Assembly: GCA_964627445.1 (NCBI GenBank)
Contig: CAZVJF010000008.1
Location: 62,001-126,000, forward strand
From: Luteibaculum sp964627445
GTDB taxonomy: Bacteria > Bacteroidota > Bacteroidia > Flavobacteriales_D > Luteibaculaceae
Reading direction: 5' to 3'
DNA: 64,000 nt
Shown: piece by piece, positions 1 to 8,476 of the stretch
Position numbering within the stretch: the first letter of the stretch is position 1
Layout of the letters: every line of letters starts with the position of its first letter
Notes under the pieces: generated by a model
What the model was told of the DNA's origin: nothing
Databases searched by the model: none
The model's input: only the letters and a program-made list of their open reading frames with translations
Position numbers and translations under genes: made by a program

Positions 1-629
1 TTGTAGCGATCGTCTACCACTTCGGGTAGCGCTTTTTTATCCAGAAATTTAAAGGCAGTTTGCAAGCGCTCGTCCAAAAAAACATAGTCCAGTTTCTTAA
101 CCAGATACGGCTCTTTTAGGGTAACGTGGTATTCGGTAATTACCTTCTTCTTGTTTCGAAAAGGGTTGAGGGCGCGGCTCCAGAATCCTTTTCTTTGCTT
201 GTGGTTGTAGATCAGGGTATCACTCACCGCAGCATTGAAGTAGCCGTTTTGAAAGAGGTATTTCTCCAGTTGGTTTGCGCTACTTTCGGCTTCGCTGGCT
301 TCGTAAATTACCGGTTCTTCCCCAATTTTACGCAGCCACTTCTTGAGCCAAGAATCTTGGTTTTTACCCAGGCCCGAGTTGTAAAAACGCAAGTGCATGC
401 TCCAGATAAAGAGCGTTTTTCGGTTGGGTTTTTGCCGTATCAGCGCTTTTAATTCATCGGAGTCAAAAGACTTGTCTTCAAATACTACCCGATTGCGCTT
501 AAGTAAGTATTCGTCTTCGCTGAGTCTACGTGTAGATTTACAGGCGGTAAACAGCGAAGGGAGCAAGAGCGCTCCTGTAACTATCCATAAGACGCTACGC
601 CATTTTCTATGTATTTTGCCTGCCTGCAA
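1..629 (-). CDS. tamL: TamL-like OMP85-family lipoprotein, N-terminal part (cut by window edge)
   Basis: Only the first ~209 codons lie in the window and the frame is open to the left edge. The N-terminus has a basic stretch, a hydrophobic segment and a lipobox LFTAC with the acceptor Cys at about residue 30, followed by text typical of the Bacteroidota TamA/BamA-like family (STRRLSEDEYLLKRN, then IRQKPNRKTLFIW and NQLEKYLFQNGYF, the POTRA-type region). Known role of the family: lipidated outer-membrane barrel partner of TamB, acting in envelope assembly. No ATG precedes the signal sequence; TTG at 629-627 is the most sensible start. It diverges from the TrmH-family gene with only 15 bp between the two starts. 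The C-terminal barrel is not visible, so TamL versus another OMP85 lipoprotein is an inference. Confidence 0.75.
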   Translation of the reverse strand, partial: MQAGKIHRKWRSVLWIVTGALLLPSLFTACKSTRRLSEDEYLLKRNRVVFEDKSFDSDELKALIRQKPNRKTLFIWSMHLRFYNSGLGKNQDSWLKKWLRKIGEEPVIYEASEAESSANQLEKYLFQNGYFNAAVSDTLIYNHKQRKGFWSRALNPFRNKKKVITEYHVTLKEPYLVKKLDYVFLDERLQTAFKFLDKKALPEVVDDRY

Positions 630-644
630 TACGATAACCTACTG

Positions 645-1385
645 ATGGATCCAATTTCTAGCCAACAAAGTAAATTAATAAAGCGGCTTGCGTTAAAAAA
701 GTACCGGAAAAGCGAAGGTGCTTTTATTGTGGAAGGCAAAAAAATGGTGCTAGAAGCGCTGGAGTCCGATGGTTTTACCGTAACGCAGGTGTGGAGTGAA
801 AACCAACACCAAGCGCTTTTTGATGCCTACCGAGATGTGGCCATATCCTACCATAGCCCTAAGGAAATTGCCCGCTGTAGTTTGCTGAGTACTAGCCCGG
901 GTGTGCTGGCTAAAGTTCGTATTCCAGAATTTAAGACAACGCAAACTAAGGGGTGGGAGGTAGTGCTCCAGGGCGTTCGCGATCCGGGTAACTTGGGCAC
1001 CATACTGCGCATTGCCGATTGGTTTGGTGTGGAAAAAGTGTGGTGCACCCAAGACTGTGTAGATTGCTACAACCCCAAGGTAGTGCAAGCCAGCATGGGC
1101 AGTATATTTAGAGTAACGCCCATTTACGAAGAAGCGGTTGCTATTGCAGCGCATTTAAACCAATCAAAAAAGCCCGTGTTTACCGCGGCTATGCAGGGGG
1201 AGCATTACGGTGAAGTAAGCTATCCTGGAGCAGGCGTTTTGGTAATGGGTAGCGAAAGTCATGGGGTGGATGAAACGCAGTTGCCACCGGGTTTTCAAAG
1301 GGTAACCATACCGAAAAAAGGAGGTGCCGAAAGCTTAAACGTGGCTGTGGCTTTTGGAATTCTTGCGGCCAAAATCTTAGCGTAG
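645..1385 (+). CDS. TrmH/SpoU-family RNA 2'-O-methyltransferase
   Basis: A 246-residue SPOUT enzyme predicted to transfer methyl from S-adenosylmethionine to a ribose 2'-OH of rRNA or tRNA. The three SpoU motifs are all present: motif 1 near residues 110-125 (GVRDPGNLGTILRIADWFG), motif 2 near 200-208 (VMGSESHGVD) and motif 3 near 225-240 (IPKKGGAESLNVAVAFG), which form the trefoil knot and cofactor pocket. An N-terminal substrate-binding domain of about 100 residues precedes them. I chose ATG 645; an upstream in-frame ATG at 609 would overlap the divergent tamL start. Neighbourhood with an OMP85-family gene is common in flavobacteria. The exact RNA target cannot be read from sequence. Its last 9 bases overlap the end of the convergent FAD-oxidoreductase gene. 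Confidence 0.9.
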   Translation: MDPISSQQSKLIKRLALKKYRKSEGAFIVEGKKMVLEALESDGFTVTQVWSENQHQALFDAYRDVAISYHSPKEIARCSLLSTSPGVLAKVRIPEFKTTQTKGWEVVLQGVRDPGNLGTILRIADWFGVEKVWCTQDCVDCYNPKVVQASMGSIFRVTPIYEEAVAIAAHLNQSKKPVFTAAMQGEHYGEVSYPGAGVLVMGSESHGVDETQLPPGFQRVTIPKKGGAESLNVAVAFGILAAKILA

Positions 1386-2900
1386 CACTTTTGCCGCTTG
1401 TTGTGCGCAACGCACGCCATCCATAGCGGCACTGGCAATTCCACCCGCATAGCCTGCCCCTTCACCGCACGGAAAGAGCCCGTGCAAATCGGGGTGTTGG
1501 CAATCTTCTAAACGGGGAATACGCACCGGAGCCGAGGTGCGGGTTTCAGGACCAATGAGCACAGGGTTTTCGCGTAAAAATCCCCCCATTTTTTTCTCAA
1601 AAGCACGTAAGCCTTCGGCTAAGCGTTGGCAAATGTCATTGGGGTATAAATCCCAAAAGTTGGCAGGGAAAATCCCCGGTAAATAACTGCTAGCGCCTAC
1701 GTTGTTACTTTTACGCTTGGCAATAAAATCCTGGGCTTGCTGGGCGGGAGCTTGCTGCGTTCCCTTGGCCCACTGCGAGGCTTTTTCTTCGATGCTGCGC
1801 TGAAACTCCATGCCTGCCAAAGGACCCTGAAATCCGTATTTTTCCATGTCTTCGGGAAACACCTGCGTTACAATGCCTGCATTGGCAAACGGATTGTTAC
1901 GCTTAGAGGGCGACCACCCGTTGGTTACAATTTGATTGGGGGCTGTAGCACAAGGCGCTACAATGCCACCGGGGCACATGCAAAAAGAAAAAACACCGCG
2001 CTCTTTTACATTGTGTACCAAGCTGTATGCGGCAGGAGGGAGCCCCTCGGTATTGCCGTGGTACTGACATTGGTTTACAAAACTTTGGTTGTGCTCTATG
2101 CGAAATCCTACGGCAAAAGCTTTGGGCGTTATGGTGAGTTTTTGCTCTACGAGGTATTGGTATACATCGGTAGCGGAGTGGCCGGGTGCTAAAATAACGG
2201 CGGGTGCATGAAAAGTACCTTGATCGGTAGTGATGCCTACTACCTTGTTCCTTTCAGTAACCAGGCCAGTAAAGCGGGTGTTAAAGTGGATGTCTCCACC
2301 ACTGTCCAGTATGGCCTCGCGCATGGCTTCAACAATACCGGGCAGTTTGTTGGTGCCTATGTGTGGATGCGCTTGGTATAAAATTTCTCGGGGTGCTCCA
2401 TAGGCTACCAGTGTTTCAAAAATGCGCAAGACATCGCCTCGTTTTTTGGAGCGGGTGTAGAGTTTTCCATCGGAGTAAGTGCCCGCACCGCCTTCGCCAA
2501 AACAGTAATTGGAGTAGGGGTTTACCAGGTGGTTTTTGGTAATCTGGGCCAAATCGCGCCTGCGCTCTTTTACATTCTTCCCTTGCTCTATTACTACAGG
2601 CTTTATGCCGAGTTCTATACACTGCAAGGCAGCAAACATACCCGCAGGGCCAAAACCAACAATAAGCACACGTGGCGCATGGCTATTTATTTTTTGAAGG
2701 GCGTAGGGCTTGGAGGTGGCTTCCGTTGCTTGCTTTTGGTTGTAGTAGCGTATGCGGTATTTGGGTGGATTTTTGCGCGCATCCAAACTGCACTTTTTGA
2801 TGCGCAGGTCGGCATTTTTAAAATGGTGTTGCAACCACTGTTCAACATCTTCCACACCCGCCAATTGGTGTGCCGGAACTACGAGTTCTAAAAAATCCAT
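1377..2900 (-). CDS. FAD-dependent dehydrogenase (COG2509-type NAD(P)/FAD oxidoreductase)
   Basis: 507 residues. A ~75-residue N-terminal domain, with the pattern RKNPPKYRIRY, precedes a Rossmann dinucleotide fold whose GFGPAG motif lies at residues 82-87 and is followed by an E that should hold the FAD ribose (PVVIEQGKNVKERRRD). Further conserved blocks are CFGEGGAGTYSDGKL, LAPGHSATDVY, and a C-terminal FAD segment GLFPCGEGAGYAGGI. This is the widely conserved uncharacterised family COG2509; the substrate is unknown. It is the last gene of the leftward run hldE-trkH-ubiE-porT and starts directly after porT ends. Its stop overlaps the stop of the convergent methyltransferase. Family assignment is firm, function is not. 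Confidence 0.85.
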   Translation of the reverse strand: MDFLELVVPAHQLAGVEDVEQWLQHHFKNADLRIKKCSLDARKNPPKYRIRYYNQKQATEATSKPYALQKINSHAPRVLIVGFGPAGMFAALQCIELGIKPVVIEQGKNVKERRRDLAQITKNHLVNPYSNYCFGEGGAGTYSDGKLYTRSKKRGDVLRIFETLVAYGAPREILYQAHPHIGTNKLPGIVEAMREAILDSGGDIHFNTRFTGLVTERNKVVGITTDQGTFHAPAVILAPGHSATDVYQYLVEQKLTITPKAFAVGFRIEHNQSFVNQCQYHGNTEGLPPAAYSLVHNVKERGVFSFCMCPGGIVAPCATAPNQIVTNGWSPSKRNNPFANAGIVTQVFPEDMEKYGFQGPLAGMEFQRSIEEKASQWAKGTQQAPAQQAQDFIAKRKSNNVGASSYLPGIFPANFWDLYPNDICQRLAEGLRAFEKKMGGFLRENPVLIGPETRTSAPVRIPRLEDCQHPDLHGLFPCGEGAGYAGGIASAAMDGVRCAQQAAKVLR

Positions 2901-3650
2901 CTAACCTTCAAAAGTAAAGGTTAAAATGTAGGATTTAGGAAAAAGGGCCTCAAGCGGGCGCGAAAAAACGGTGTTGTCCTGAATAAGGTAGTCCTGAATG
3001 CCCACGGCCATCTTGAGCTCAATACCAAACTTAAAGTAGGGCAGGAAAAAATCGAAGCCTCCGCCAAACTCAGCACCAATCTGGTAACGCTCGGTTTTTA
3101 TTAAAATGTCTTTGAGGTTGGATGTAGGATCTTCCTCTTTAAACGACATGTCTATCATAAACTTAGCGCCCCCAATAACATAAGGTGCAGCGTTACCAAT
3201 GCGGTTGGTTCTAAATTTGAGGTAAAGGGGCAGTTCAATAAAAGTGCTCTCGGTAATTTTCTCAAACACTTCTTCGGTGCCGTCATCGTCTAACAGGGTG
3301 TACACCAACTTGCGATCTTGGAAAGATAGCGAGGGTACAAAGCGTGCGCGAAAGTTTTTGGTGATGGCATAGGTGGCCACAATTCCCAAGTTAAAACCCG
3401 GTGATGGTTGGTTTACAATGCTGAGGATACTGTCATTGAAATTGGTTTTGGCCAGCTTGTCGCTTCTAAAATCGGAGCCGTTTAGGCCAATAATAAAGCC
3501 AAAGTGGTACTTGCGGTAATCGAAATTGGGCAGGTTCTCGGCCACATAGCGCGGCTTTTTAAACGACTCCCCATACTGGCTCCATGCGCCAAATGTGGTA
3601 CACAGTGCCAGTGTAAAAATTAGCGCTCTTACTATCCTCATTGTAGCCAT
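2901..3650 (-). CDS. porT: PorT-like outer-membrane protein of type IX secretion
   Basis: A protein of about 249 residues with a signal peptide ending near TFGAWSQ and an eight-stranded-barrel-like pattern of alternating residues. The mature start carries a conserved pattern (YVAENLPNFDYRKYHFGFIIG). In Flavobacteriia this protein, encoded directly after ubiE, is annotated PorT/SprT, a component needed for T9SS secretion and gliding. The ubiE-porT adjacency here supports that call. First ATG of the frame is at 3650; a second at 3641 would give a more compact signal peptide and cannot be excluded. It could be a generic outer-membrane beta-barrel protein of the same superfamily, but context makes PorT the best reading. 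Confidence 0.75.
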   Translation of the reverse strand: MATMRIVRALIFTLALCTTFGAWSQYGESFKKPRYVAENLPNFDYRKYHFGFIIGLNGSDFRSDKLAKTNFNDSILSIVNQPSPGFNLGIVATYAITKNFRARFVPSLSFQDRKLVYTLLDDDGTEEVFEKITESTFIELPLYLKFRTNRIGNAAPYVIGGAKFMIDMSFKEEDPTSNLKDILIKTERYQIGAEFGGGFDFFLPYFKFGIELKMAVGIQDYLIQDNTVFSRPLEALFPKSYILTFTFEG

Positions 3651-3668
3651 AACGTACAAGCTACACCA

Positions 3669-4385
3669 TTATTTTTGAACCAAATAAATGGTGGCAATTC
3701 CCCCGGTTACGGGTTTGGTTTTTATGTGGGTAAAGCCCACTTTTTCGCATATGGCTTTAAAGTCATCGCCTTCGGGAAAAGCCATAACCGAATCGGGTAG
3801 GTAGGTGTATGCGCGTTTGTCTTTTGAAAACCATTTGCCCAGCGTAGGCATAATCCAACGGAAATAGGCAAAGTACAGCTGGCGCAGTGGAAAGCGCTTG
3901 GGTTTGCTAAACTCTAAAATAGCGCCTACGCCTTGGGGTTTGAGCACGCGGAGCATTTCTCGCAAGCCCGCTTCTAGGTTTTCGTAGTTGCGTACGCCAA
4001 ATCCTACGGTAAAAGCATCAAAAGCGTGGTCTTCAAAAGGCAGGTTCTCCGCATCACCGTTAATTAGCGTCACCGTAGCATCCAGCTTTTTGTCCCTAAT
4101 TTTTCGATTGCCTATATCCAGCATGCCTTGGCTGATATCCACACCAATTACTTTGGTGGGATTGAGTTTGAGAGCGGCCAGGGCAAAATCGCCCGTTCCG
4201 GTAGCAAAATCCACAACGGATTTGGGCTTGTAAGGCGCCAGCATTTTAATGGCCTTTTTACGCCATAGTTTGTCAATGCCTAAAGAGAAAAAATGGTTGA
4301 GAAAATCGTAGCTGTGGGCAATGTTGTTAAACATCTCTGCCACTTGCGATTTCTTAGAGCTGCTCGTTTCGTACGGTGTAATCAT
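3669..4385 (-). CDS. ubiE: Demethylmenaquinone C-methyltransferase
   Basis: 238 residues, the usual size for UbiE/MenG, which methylates demethylmenaquinone to menaquinone with S-adenosylmethionine. Motifs: FNNIAHSYDFLNHFFSLG near the N-terminus, the SAM-binding VVDFATGTGDFALAAL, NGDAENLPFEDHAFDAFTVG and GVRNYENLEAGLREMLRVL, all diagnostic of the family. In this menaquinone-using phylum the product would feed respiration, including the Nqr complex encoded at 42-48 kb. It lies five bases after trkH in a leftward run, so co-transcription from the hldE promoter is likely. Confidence 0.95.
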   Translation of the reverse strand: MITPYETSSSKKSQVAEMFNNIAHSYDFLNHFFSLGIDKLWRKKAIKMLAPYKPKSVVDFATGTGDFALAALKLNPTKVIGVDISQGMLDIGNRKIRDKKLDATVTLINGDAENLPFEDHAFDAFTVGFGVRNYENLEAGLREMLRVLKPQGVGAILEFSKPKRFPLRQLYFAYFRWIMPTLGKWFSKDKRAYTYLPDSVMAFPEGDDFKAICEKVGFTHIKTKPVTGGIATIYLVQK

Positions 4386-4390
4386 AAATG

Positions 4391-6226
4391 TTATCCGACC
4401 AAAATATGCGCTTCGGGGTAGCGGTATTTTAGTGTAGATAGGTTTTTGGTGAATATGTAAGCTACGGTTAAGGTTCCGATACGCCCAATAAACATGTTAA
4501 TGATGATAATGGTTTTGCCAGCTTCCGTTAAATGCGGAGTCATGCCCATGCTCAATCCTACCGTAGAAAAAGCAGAGACCTCCTCAAAAAAGAGCTGCGC
4601 AAAGGTAACTTCTTTTGCGGCCAGTGCATCGGCCTCGGTTATGGTGAGGAAAAAGGTAGATATTAAGATCATGCCCGAAGCGTAGAGCACTACCGAGAGA
4701 GCTTTGTTTACCAACTCGGTGGGTATGGTGCGCTTAGAAAATTCTATGGTATGGCGCCCGGTAATGGTGGCCACGGTAGAACTCAGCAAAATAAAGAAGG
4801 TACTGGTTTTGATACCACCACCGGTGGAAGCTGGTGCCGCTCCAATAAACATAAGGGTGAGTACCAGAATTAAAGCGGGCAGTGTAAGCTGGTTAAAATC
4901 TATGGTGTTAAATCCAGCCGACCGGGTGGTTACCGAAGAAAAGAAGCTGGTAATAATGCGTTCTATAGTGTTTTGTCCCGCTAGGGTGTTGTCTTTTTCC
5001 AGCCACATAAAAATGGCAGCACCTGCAATCAGCAAAATGAAACCCATGTAGAGGTTTATTTTGGAACTCACGCTGAGTCTTTTCCAGGGAAACTCTAGGC
5101 GCTTGCGCAACTCGCGCACACTGAACAATTCTAAAATGGTGGTAACGCCTATGGTTCCTACAAAAACCAAAATACCGGTAATGATGTGCACCAGGTATGA
5201 AACCCGGAACTGGGGGTTGTACATCCCCGAAGTAAAGGTGGAGAAGCCCGCGTTGTTAAAGGCAGAAATGGAGTGAAACACCGAGTGGAAGATTTTATCT
5301 CCGTTCGATTGAAACTCGATGTCTGAATTCCAGGTGAGGTAAATAAAAACAGCACCGGCAGCTTCTATAAGCAGCGTGGCGATAATGAGTTTTCCAAACA
5401 AGCCTTTGGAGCTGAGGAGCGAGTCTTTACTCATAAAATCCTCAATAACCTCGTGCTGTTTTACGCCAAATCCCAGCTTAGAAAACAAGGCGGTGAAGGT
5501 GGCAAAACTAATGATGTTTACCCCGCCCAGTTTTATGAGCAGCATCAACACAAACTGCCCTTTGTAGGTGAAAAATTCGGCTGTATCGTAAATGGCCAAC
5601 CCCGTTACACAGGAGGCCGAGGCTGCGGTAAAAAGGGCATCTAAAAAATCCATACTGCCTTCCTGAACCGTCATTTCTGGGAGGAGTAGCAAACACGTTC
5701 CTACCGAAATAAGAAAGAGGAATACAAAAATGAAAATAACCGAGGGGTGCAGTTTGGTACGGTTGCGGTTGAACTTGGTAGACCGCGAAAGCTCTACCAG
5801 TGCAGCACTAAGCAGGTACACTTGCACAAATACCGTAGATACATCGGTAATGTTGCGCATGCCCATGCCCTCAAAGATTTTCTCGAGGAGGATGACCCCA
5901 AAGACATTTTTAGAGATGCCTTCTACCACCAGCAGCAGCATAATGATGCCTTCCAGCCAATTTTCTTTTAAAAACGCCTTGGGGTGGAAATCGAAGAATA
6001 AACGAATGAGGTAGTGAAAAATGTAAAATCCAAAGGTTACCTCAATGAGCTTAAAAATGAGTTGGTCGGTAGCCGTGTCTAGGGGAAAACCGTAGTAGTA
6101 GGTAATGAGGCCCACCGCGCACAAGGATACCACCAAACTCAATGCACGAAAGAGCCGGAGGGTTTCTTCTTTAACCCCGTAAATCAGGATGTTTATGCGC
6201 TCGCGTAAAGCGTTAAGCTTTTCCAT
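4391..6226 (-). CDS. trkH: TrkH/KtrB-family potassium transporter with extra N-terminal membrane domain
   Basis: 611 residues, about 120 longer than classical TrkH. The C-terminal ~450 residues carry the four MPM repeats with selectivity-type loops (SASCVTGLAIYDTAEFF, SAFNNAGFSTF, TTRSAGFNTIDF, SAFSTVGLSMG). The first ~150 residues form about four hydrophobic segments ending in a basic patch (ELSRSTKFNRNRTK), a layout that resembles the S1-S4 part of ion channels; this form is common in Bacteroidetes. The protein should move K+ (with Na+ or H+) across the inner membrane. No TrkA/KtrA regulator is next to it. Its start overlaps the end of the heptose kinase gene by 14 bases, pointing to one transcript. 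Confidence 0.9.
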   Translation of the reverse strand: MEKLNALRERINILIYGVKEETLRLFRALSLVVSLCAVGLITYYYGFPLDTATDQLIFKLIEVTFGFYIFHYLIRLFFDFHPKAFLKENWLEGIIMLLLVVEGISKNVFGVILLEKIFEGMGMRNITDVSTVFVQVYLLSAALVELSRSTKFNRNRTKLHPSVIFIFVFLFLISVGTCLLLLPEMTVQEGSMDFLDALFTAASASCVTGLAIYDTAEFFTYKGQFVLMLLIKLGGVNIISFATFTALFSKLGFGVKQHEVIEDFMSKDSLLSSKGLFGKLIIATLLIEAAGAVFIYLTWNSDIEFQSNGDKIFHSVFHSISAFNNAGFSTFTSGMYNPQFRVSYLVHIITGILVFVGTIGVTTILELFSVRELRKRLEFPWKRLSVSSKINLYMGFILLIAGAAIFMWLEKDNTLAGQNTIERIITSFFSSVTTRSAGFNTIDFNQLTLPALILVLTLMFIGAAPASTGGGIKTSTFFILLSSTVATITGRHTIEFSKRTIPTELVNKALSVVLYASGMILISTFFLTITEADALAAKEVTFAQLFFEEVSAFSTVGLSMGMTPHLTEAGKTIIIINMFIGRIGTLTVAYIFTKNLSTLKYRYPEAHILVG

Positions 6227-7220
6227 GCAGTACTTCGATGGCTTCTTCTAGCAGTTTCTCTTTGCTTATGGGTACTACGCCTACTTCCTCGCATACCAAA
6301 CCGCCCGCTAGGTTGGCTAGTTCGCACATAACCAGGCTGGGTAGTTTGGCGGCCAAACATACCGTGGCTACGGCAATTACGGTGTCTCCAGCGCCCGATA
6401 CATCGGCAATTTCTCTGCGATGGGCGGCAATGCGACCCGTAAAATCCTCGGCTTTGCACTGCACGCCATATTCGCTTAGCGTAACCATGGCGGTGTTGAT
6501 GTTCATCTGTGCACAAAGCGCTTCTAATGCATCTTCTACCGAAGCTTCGGAACTTGCGTCTATGTTGGTCTTTAATCCACCTGCCAACTCCTTAAGGTTG
6601 GGTTTAAACAGGTGGGCGCCTTCGTAGGCAAAGAAGTTGTCCAGTTTAGGATCTACCGTAACGGGGATAATGTGCTTGCGGCCCAGTGCAATAATAGCCT
6701 GGATGAGGTACGGAGTAAGCAAGCCCTTGTTGTAATCTTCCAGGATTATGGCATCCACTTTTTTCGCCTGGATGTCTTTTTCGAGCTGTTGCAGCAAGGT
6801 GTTGGCCACCTCATCGGATATGGGTGTTTTGTTTTCATCATCCACCCGCAACATTTGCTGGCCCTGCGCTATAATGCGGGTTTTTACCGTGGTATTGCGC
6901 TTGGCATCGGCCACTAAGCCTGTGGTTGCAATACCGTGGGCTTCCATGAGGGAGCGAAAGGTGTTGGCGTGGTCGTCATTCCCGGTAACCCCATAAATGG
7001 TAGCTTGGGCATCTAAAGCCGCAACGTTTAGCGCCACGTTGGCGGCACCGCCTGGGCGTGCTTCGCGCTTTACGATGTCTAAAACGGGTACCGGAGCTTC
7101 GGGGCTAATGCGGGTTACCTTTCCCCAGATGTACGCATCAAGCATTACATCGCCCACCACAGCAACGCTGTAGTTTTTAAAAGAATTAAACCAGCCGGTA
7201 ATGGTATTTGGTTGTGGCAA
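6213..7220 (-). CDS. D-glycero-beta-D-manno-heptose-7-phosphate kinase domain protein (RfaE1/HldE kinase, PfkB family)
   Basis: About 335 residues of ribokinase/PfkB fold matching the kinase half of HldE, which phosphorylates heptose 7-phosphate at C1 for ADP-heptose and lipopolysaccharide core synthesis. Motifs: VAVVGDVMLDAYIWGKV, RISPEAPVPVLDI, RPGGAANVALNVAALD, and DVSGAGDTVIA holding the catalytic Asp and anion hole. The nucleotidyltransferase half is absent, as usual in Bacteroidota where it is a separate gene. The start is not clear: a GTG exists at 7274, but a -7 promoter box at 7237-7244 lies downstream of it, so TTG at 7220 is favoured. First gene of the leftward run trkH-ubiE-porT-FAD oxidoreductase. 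Confidence 0.85.
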   Translation of the reverse strand: MPQPNTITGWFNSFKNYSVAVVGDVMLDAYIWGKVTRISPEAPVPVLDIVKREARPGGAANVALNVAALDAQATIYGVTGNDDHANTFRSLMEAHGIATTGLVADAKRNTTVKTRIIAQGQQMLRVDDENKTPISDEVANTLLQQLEKDIQAKKVDAIILEDYNKGLLTPYLIQAIIALGRKHIIPVTVDPKLDNFFAYEGAHLFKPNLKELAGGLKTNIDASSEASVEDALEALCAQMNINTAMVTLSEYGVQCKAEDFTGRIAAHRREIADVSGAGDTVIAVATVCLAAKLPSLVMCELANLAGGLVCEEVGVVPISKEKLLEEAIEVLHGKA

Positions 7221-7236
7221 CAGTCTTCGTTTCGGG

Positions 7237-7244
7237 CAAAAGTA
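7237..7244 (-). promoter_or_regulatory. Candidate -7 promoter box (TACTTTTG) for the hldE-kinase/trkH/ubiE/porT run
   Basis: An exact match to the Bacteroidota -7 consensus TAnnTTTG on the minus strand, 16 bases before the proposed TTG start. No clear TTTG at -33 is visible, so support is only partial. It is the argument for rejecting the upstream GTG start. Confidence 0.4.
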
Positions 7245-7448
7245 CGTATTGCATCGTTTTAACGAGAATCGCACGATTTTTTTGTTGATAGGATGGAAAA
7301 TGTACGCTCTAAAACACGCAAGTAGTGGTTTGCGGGATTTTAGGATTCTGTATTAAAATAAGGATGAAAGTTATCCGTTTCATGATTATGAAATAGTATG
7401 CTATGAATTCTAGGGATAAACTGATATTTTAACCAAAAAAAAGTTTCT

Positions 7449-8093
7449 ATGTTACAGAAAATAGCTTTCCACATTGTACTAGCTGCGATTATATTGAGTT
7501 GCACCACAGTATTTGGACAACCCAATCCAGCAAGCTTACCCAATAGCCTGGATAGCGATCAATACATGTTTACCAGTGTAACTTCCGACAAGGGCCAGGT
7601 AATTGCCTATATGGAAAACGAGAAAACGCTAACGATTAGCATTTCCAATTCCGGAGAATACCTGGTATCCTTTAACGGGGTGCGCATCGATTTGAATAAA
7701 GACGAAATGGAAACGATCGCCACGCACATATCGGCAGCAGGTTATGATGCGCTGTACCGCATGGCCGTGTTGTACGATTACAACAAGCAGCAGGGAAATG
7801 TGAACAGCATGGCCGTGCCCGTACCCGAGGAGGGTTTGGTACCGATGACTTCCATTACCGGACGTATCTCCGAGCTGCCAACTGCCGTACAGGCCCAATT
7901 GAATGCTTTTGGAAGCGATGGCGTTTGTACCCTGATTTCAACTGTAGAGAAAGGAGCTAAGGCAGGAGCCAAAGGCTGTTTGGAAGGTAATGGATGCAAG
8001 GACGGTTTGCAGCGTTGTTTTTCATCGAACGATGCAGCCCAAGAAGCCCGCAAGCACGGATTTTTCCTTTGTGTAAGTATGTGTCAATTTTAG
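7449..8093 (+). CDS. Secreted protein of unknown function with Cys-rich C-terminus
   Basis: 214 residues; I do not recognise a family. A signal peptide is clear (hydrophobic residues about 5-20, cleavage near VFGQ). The middle part is mixed (LTISISNSGEYLVSFNGV looks like beta strands). The last ~60 residues hold most of the cysteines (CTLISTVEKGAKAG, CLEGNGCKDGLQRCF, FFLCVSMCQF), suggesting a disulfide-bonded domain outside the cytoplasm. It opens an accessory block that includes a lipoprotein 15 bases downstream and a TlpA-like thioredoxin lipoprotein, which may be relevant to disulfide chemistry, but that is inference only. Confidence 0.7.
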   Translation: MLQKIAFHIVLAAIILSCTTVFGQPNPASLPNSLDSDQYMFTSVTSDKGQVIAYMENEKTLTISISNSGEYLVSFNGVRIDLNKDEMETIATHISAAGYDALYRMAVLYDYNKQQGNVNSMAVPVPEEGLVPMTSITGRISELPTAVQAQLNAFGSDGVCTLISTVEKGAKAGAKGCLEGNGCKDGLQRCFSSNDAAQEARKHGFFLCVSMCQF

Positions 8094-8108
8094 ATTGGAA
8101 ACGGTAGG

Positions 8109-8399
8109 ATGAAAACTGCAGCCATACTGTTGCTTGCACTGAACGTGATCAGCTGCCATAAGATTTTGGACCATCGCATACGTGAAAAAGGAGTTGTAGA
8201 GCGCCAAGGGATCACCACCTACCAATATGGGAGCCATGTGCTCGTACAGGATAATAACAGGTATGTCCTGGTTAGCGACCGGGTAGATTTGGATCAATAC
8301 CTAAACCAAGAAGTAACTGTTTTTGCGAAACGGATAGACGCCAAGGAACTCCCAGAAAAGGGCCCTGATTTGTATGAGGTGAAGCGGGTGCGGGAGTAA
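8109..8399 (+). CDS. Small lipoprotein of unknown function
   Basis: 96 residues with a lipoprotein signal: hydrophobic run and lipobox NVISC with Cys16 as the lipidation site. The mature part is short and beta-rich (GITTYQYGSHVLVQDNNRY, then VTVFAKRI), reminiscent of a single OB-like barrel, but I cannot assign a family. The gene begins 15 bases after the Cys-rich secreted protein and is probably co-transcribed. It is followed by the TlpA-like lipoprotein. Confidence 0.7.
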   Translation: MKTAAILLLALNVISCHKILDHRIREKGVVERQGITTYQYGSHVLVQDNNRYVLVSDRVDLDQYLNQEVTVFAKRIDAKELPEKGPDLYEVKRVRE

Positions 8400-8476
8400 A
8401 GTATATGATGAAATTATAATCCAATCTAAAAACCACAATGTATGCGCATATTAAACGGCTACATGAAAACTCACCG

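Noticed and set aside
609..644. Upstream ATG start for the TrmH-family gene
   Set aside because: It would run into the divergent tamL start and adds residues that do not resemble the family N-terminus.
5061..6014. Several rightward frames opposite trkH, and similar antisense frames opposite nqr, mutase and priA
   Set aside because: They mirror the codon pattern of real membrane or enzyme genes on the other strand, lack family motifs and have no start context.
7370..7395. TTTCAT-GATT-ATGAAA hairpin upstream of the Cys-rich secreted protein
   Set aside because: Six-base arms in AT-rich DNA are common by chance and there is no promoter match nearby to give it meaning.
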